In this document: positions 12,444-13,784 of the stretch, one piece after another
Layout of the letters: each line of letters opens with the position of its first letter
How positions within the stretch are numbered: the stretch's first letter is position 1
Origin: an uncultured Chloroflexota bacterium
GTDB lineage: Bacteria; Chloroflexota; Limnocylindria; Limnocylindrales; Limnocylindraceae
Direction: 5' to 3'
Length of the DNA: 13,784 nucleotides
Assembly: GCA_903938075.1 (NCBI GenBank)
Contig: CAJABS010000126.1
Location: 1 to 13,784 of the forward strand
Program-made: the position numbers and the translations under genes
The notes under the pieces: generated by a model
The model's database searches: none
What the model saw: only the letters and a program-made list of their open reading frames with translations
What the model was told of the DNA's origin: nothing

Positions 12444-13784
12444 TTAGTAGACCCTCGGCTTCGGCTCAAACTTCGTGATCGTCACTGGCTTGTAGTCAAG
12501 CTTAGTCGCAGGCGCCCCTGCGGCCCCCTGCCAAACCAGCGTGTGCGCCAAGAACTTTGCGTCGTCGCGCTCTGGGAAGTCCTCGCGGCTATGAGCGCCG
12601 CGGGACTCTTTGCGTGCATAGGCGGAGACGGCGGTGGCCTCGGCGGTATCGAGGAGGTAGCCCAGCTCGCGCGCCTCGAGAAGATCGGTGTTGAAGACGC
12701 TCCCGGTGTCCTCGACGCGCACGTTGGCGTACTCCCCCTTCAGCTTGGCAATCCCCTTCACCGCGGCGCTGAGGAGCGCCTCGTCGCGGTAGACGCCGAC
12801 GTTGTCCATCATCAGTGCGGCGAGCTCACGGCGAATCTCCGCTGGGCGCACCCCAGATGGGCGGGTGCTAAGGGCGAGGAGCTCATCACGCACGGCGCGC
12901 TCGGCGCCCTGCACAGAGCCTGGCTGCGGGGTGCTCTTGCAAATCTGCGCCATGCGGATCCCCGCGCGCTTGCCGAAGACGAGCAGATCAACGAGAGAGT
13001 TGGTGCCGAGTCGGTTCGCGCCATGCACGCTTACGCAGGCAACCTCGCCCGCCGCAAAGAGGCCTGGCACGACGTTGCCGCGAGCGTCGGCGAGCACCTC
13101 AGTCTCAAGGTTGGTTGGCACGCCGCCCATGGCGTAGTGCGCCGTTGGCTGCACAGGTACAGGCTCGCTGATCGGCTCGACACCTTGATAGACGCGCGCA
13201 AAGTCGGTGATGTCAGGCAACTTCTCCTCGATGACCTTGCGTCCGAGGTGTCGCACGTCGAGATGGATGAAGTCCTTGCCGCCGATGCCGCGGCCCTCAC
13301 GCACCTCTTGATAGATGGCGCGCGAGATCATGTCGCGTGGTGCCAGCTCCATCAGCTTTGGCGCATATGTCTCCATAAAGCGCTTCCCATCGTTGTTCAG
13401 CAGGTAGCCGCCCTCGCCGCGCGCCGCCTCGCTCAGCAGGATGCCGATGCCGACGATGCCGGTTGGATGGAACTGATAGAACTCCATGTCTTGCAGCGGC
13501 ACACCGTGTCGCCAGGCAAGGGCCATGCCGTCGCCGGTGAGCGAGTGCGCATTAGAGGTGACGCGCCAGGCGCGGCCGTAGCCGCCAGTAGCGAGCAAGA
13601 CCGCCTTGGCGCGCAGTACATGCATCGTGCCGTCAGAGATCTTGTAGCCGACGACGCCGGAGCAGCGACCGCCCTCGTTCGCCTCGCCGCCTTCAAAGAC
13701 CAAATCGACAACGTGGTATTCGTCGTAGAACTTGACGCCCGCCTTGATGCACTGCTGATAGAGCGTTTGCAGAATCATGTGACC
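12444..13784 (-). CDS. sdhA: SdhA, succinate dehydrogenase flavoprotein subunit, 5' end cut by the window
   Basis: Catalytic subunit oxidising succinate to fumarate with covalent FAD. The visible 446 C-terminal residues begin GHMILQTLYQQC, matching the family TGHallhTLYqq block, so about 130-150 N-terminal residues (FAD-binding loop and flavinylated His) lie outside. Active-site motifs, numbered on the fragment: FHPTG (His 106), ARGEGGYLLN, PRDMISR (Arg 150, equivalent to the proton-shuttle Arg), TAHYAMGG (His 216) and GEVACVSVHGANRLGTNSL (Arg 258). The C-terminal domain carries RKESRGAHSREDFPERDD and ends KPRVY. The last codon meets sdhB directly. The reading frame stays open to the window edge. 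The anchor gene (sdhC or sdhCD) is presumably upstream and unseen. Confidence 0.95.
   Translation of the reverse strand, partial: GHMILQTLYQQCIKAGVKFYDEYHVVDLVFEGGEANEGGRCSGVVGYKISDGTMHVLRAKAVLLATGGYGRAWRVTSNAHSLTGDGMALAWRHGVPLQDMEFYQFHPTGIVGIGILLSEAARGEGGYLLNNDGKRFMETYAPKLMELAPRDMISRAIYQEVREGRGIGGKDFIHLDVRHLGRKVIEEKLPDITDFARVYQGVEPISEPVPVQPTAHYAMGGVPTNLETEVLADARGNVVPGLFAAGEVACVSVHGANRLGTNSLVDLLVFGKRAGIRMAQICKSTPQPGSVQGAERAVRDELLALSTRPSGVRPAEIRRELAALMMDNVGVYRDEALLSAAVKGIAKLKGEYANVRVEDTGSVFNTDLLEARELGYLLDTAEATAVSAYARKESRGAHSREDFPERDDAKFLAHTLVWQGAAGAPATKLDYKPVTITKFEPKPRVY

Noticed and set aside
1..13784. A defence system, mobile element, CRISPR array or biosynthetic cluster
   Set aside because: All sequence is accounted for by tightly packed housekeeping genes on one strand, one ncRNA and a short control region; no repeats of array type, no transposase, no integration signs.

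Overview
This is a GC-rich bacterial chromosome segment (roughly 60% G+C by eye). Every gene I can support is on the minus strand, so the biology reads from the high-coordinate end to the low one. It is a housekeeping region: succinate dehydrogenase, an RNase HI/metallo-beta-lactamase fusion gene, the RNase P RNA gene, then most of a division and cell-wall (dcw) cluster. I see no mobile elements, CRISPR arrays, tRNAs or rRNAs. The lineage is uncertain. The dcw layout, an RNase P RNA with a type-A-like core but no visible P13/P14 helices, and high GC would fit a Chloroflexota-like Gram-positive-type bacterium, but that is inference.

Region 1 (13784-11736): the 3' three quarters of sdhA, then sdhB (ATG directly after the sdhA stop). 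These are the flavoprotein and iron-sulfur subunits of succinate dehydrogenase; the membrane anchor is not in the window. Region 2 (11733-10423): one ORF, two nucleotides after sdhB, fusing an N-terminal RNase HI domain to a C-terminal PhnP-like metallo-beta-lactamase domain. Region 3 (10413-10071): rnpB, starting about 10 nt after that ORF, with a possible -10 box lying over its stop codon. Region 4 (about 10062-9899): a short control region with weak stem-loops, a promoter (perfect TTGACA, 17-nt spacer) and three 10-bp-phased AAGTGG-type repeats that look like a MraZ operator.

Region 5 (9898-1): mraZ, rsmH, an ftsL-like gene, ftsI, murF, mraY, murD, ftsW and the start of murG. All junctions overlap by 1 or 4 nt or abut exactly, except ftsW/murG, which overlap by 95 nt. 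One promoter controlled by MraZ could drive the chain, with translational coupling between neighbours. The products cover late cytoplasmic stem-peptide ligation (MurD, MurF), lipid I and lipid II synthesis (MraY, MurG) and septal polymerisation and crosslinking (FtsW, FtsI, with FtsL). murE, usually between ftsI and murF, is missing from that slot.

Most notable are the RNase HI-PhnP-like fusion beside rnpB, the unusual RNase P RNA (no P13/P14 and no L15 GGU visible), the MraZ operator, the missing murE, the long ftsW/murG overlap, and substitutions in normally conserved motifs of RsmH, FtsW and MurG. I found no convincing new defence system or mobile system.
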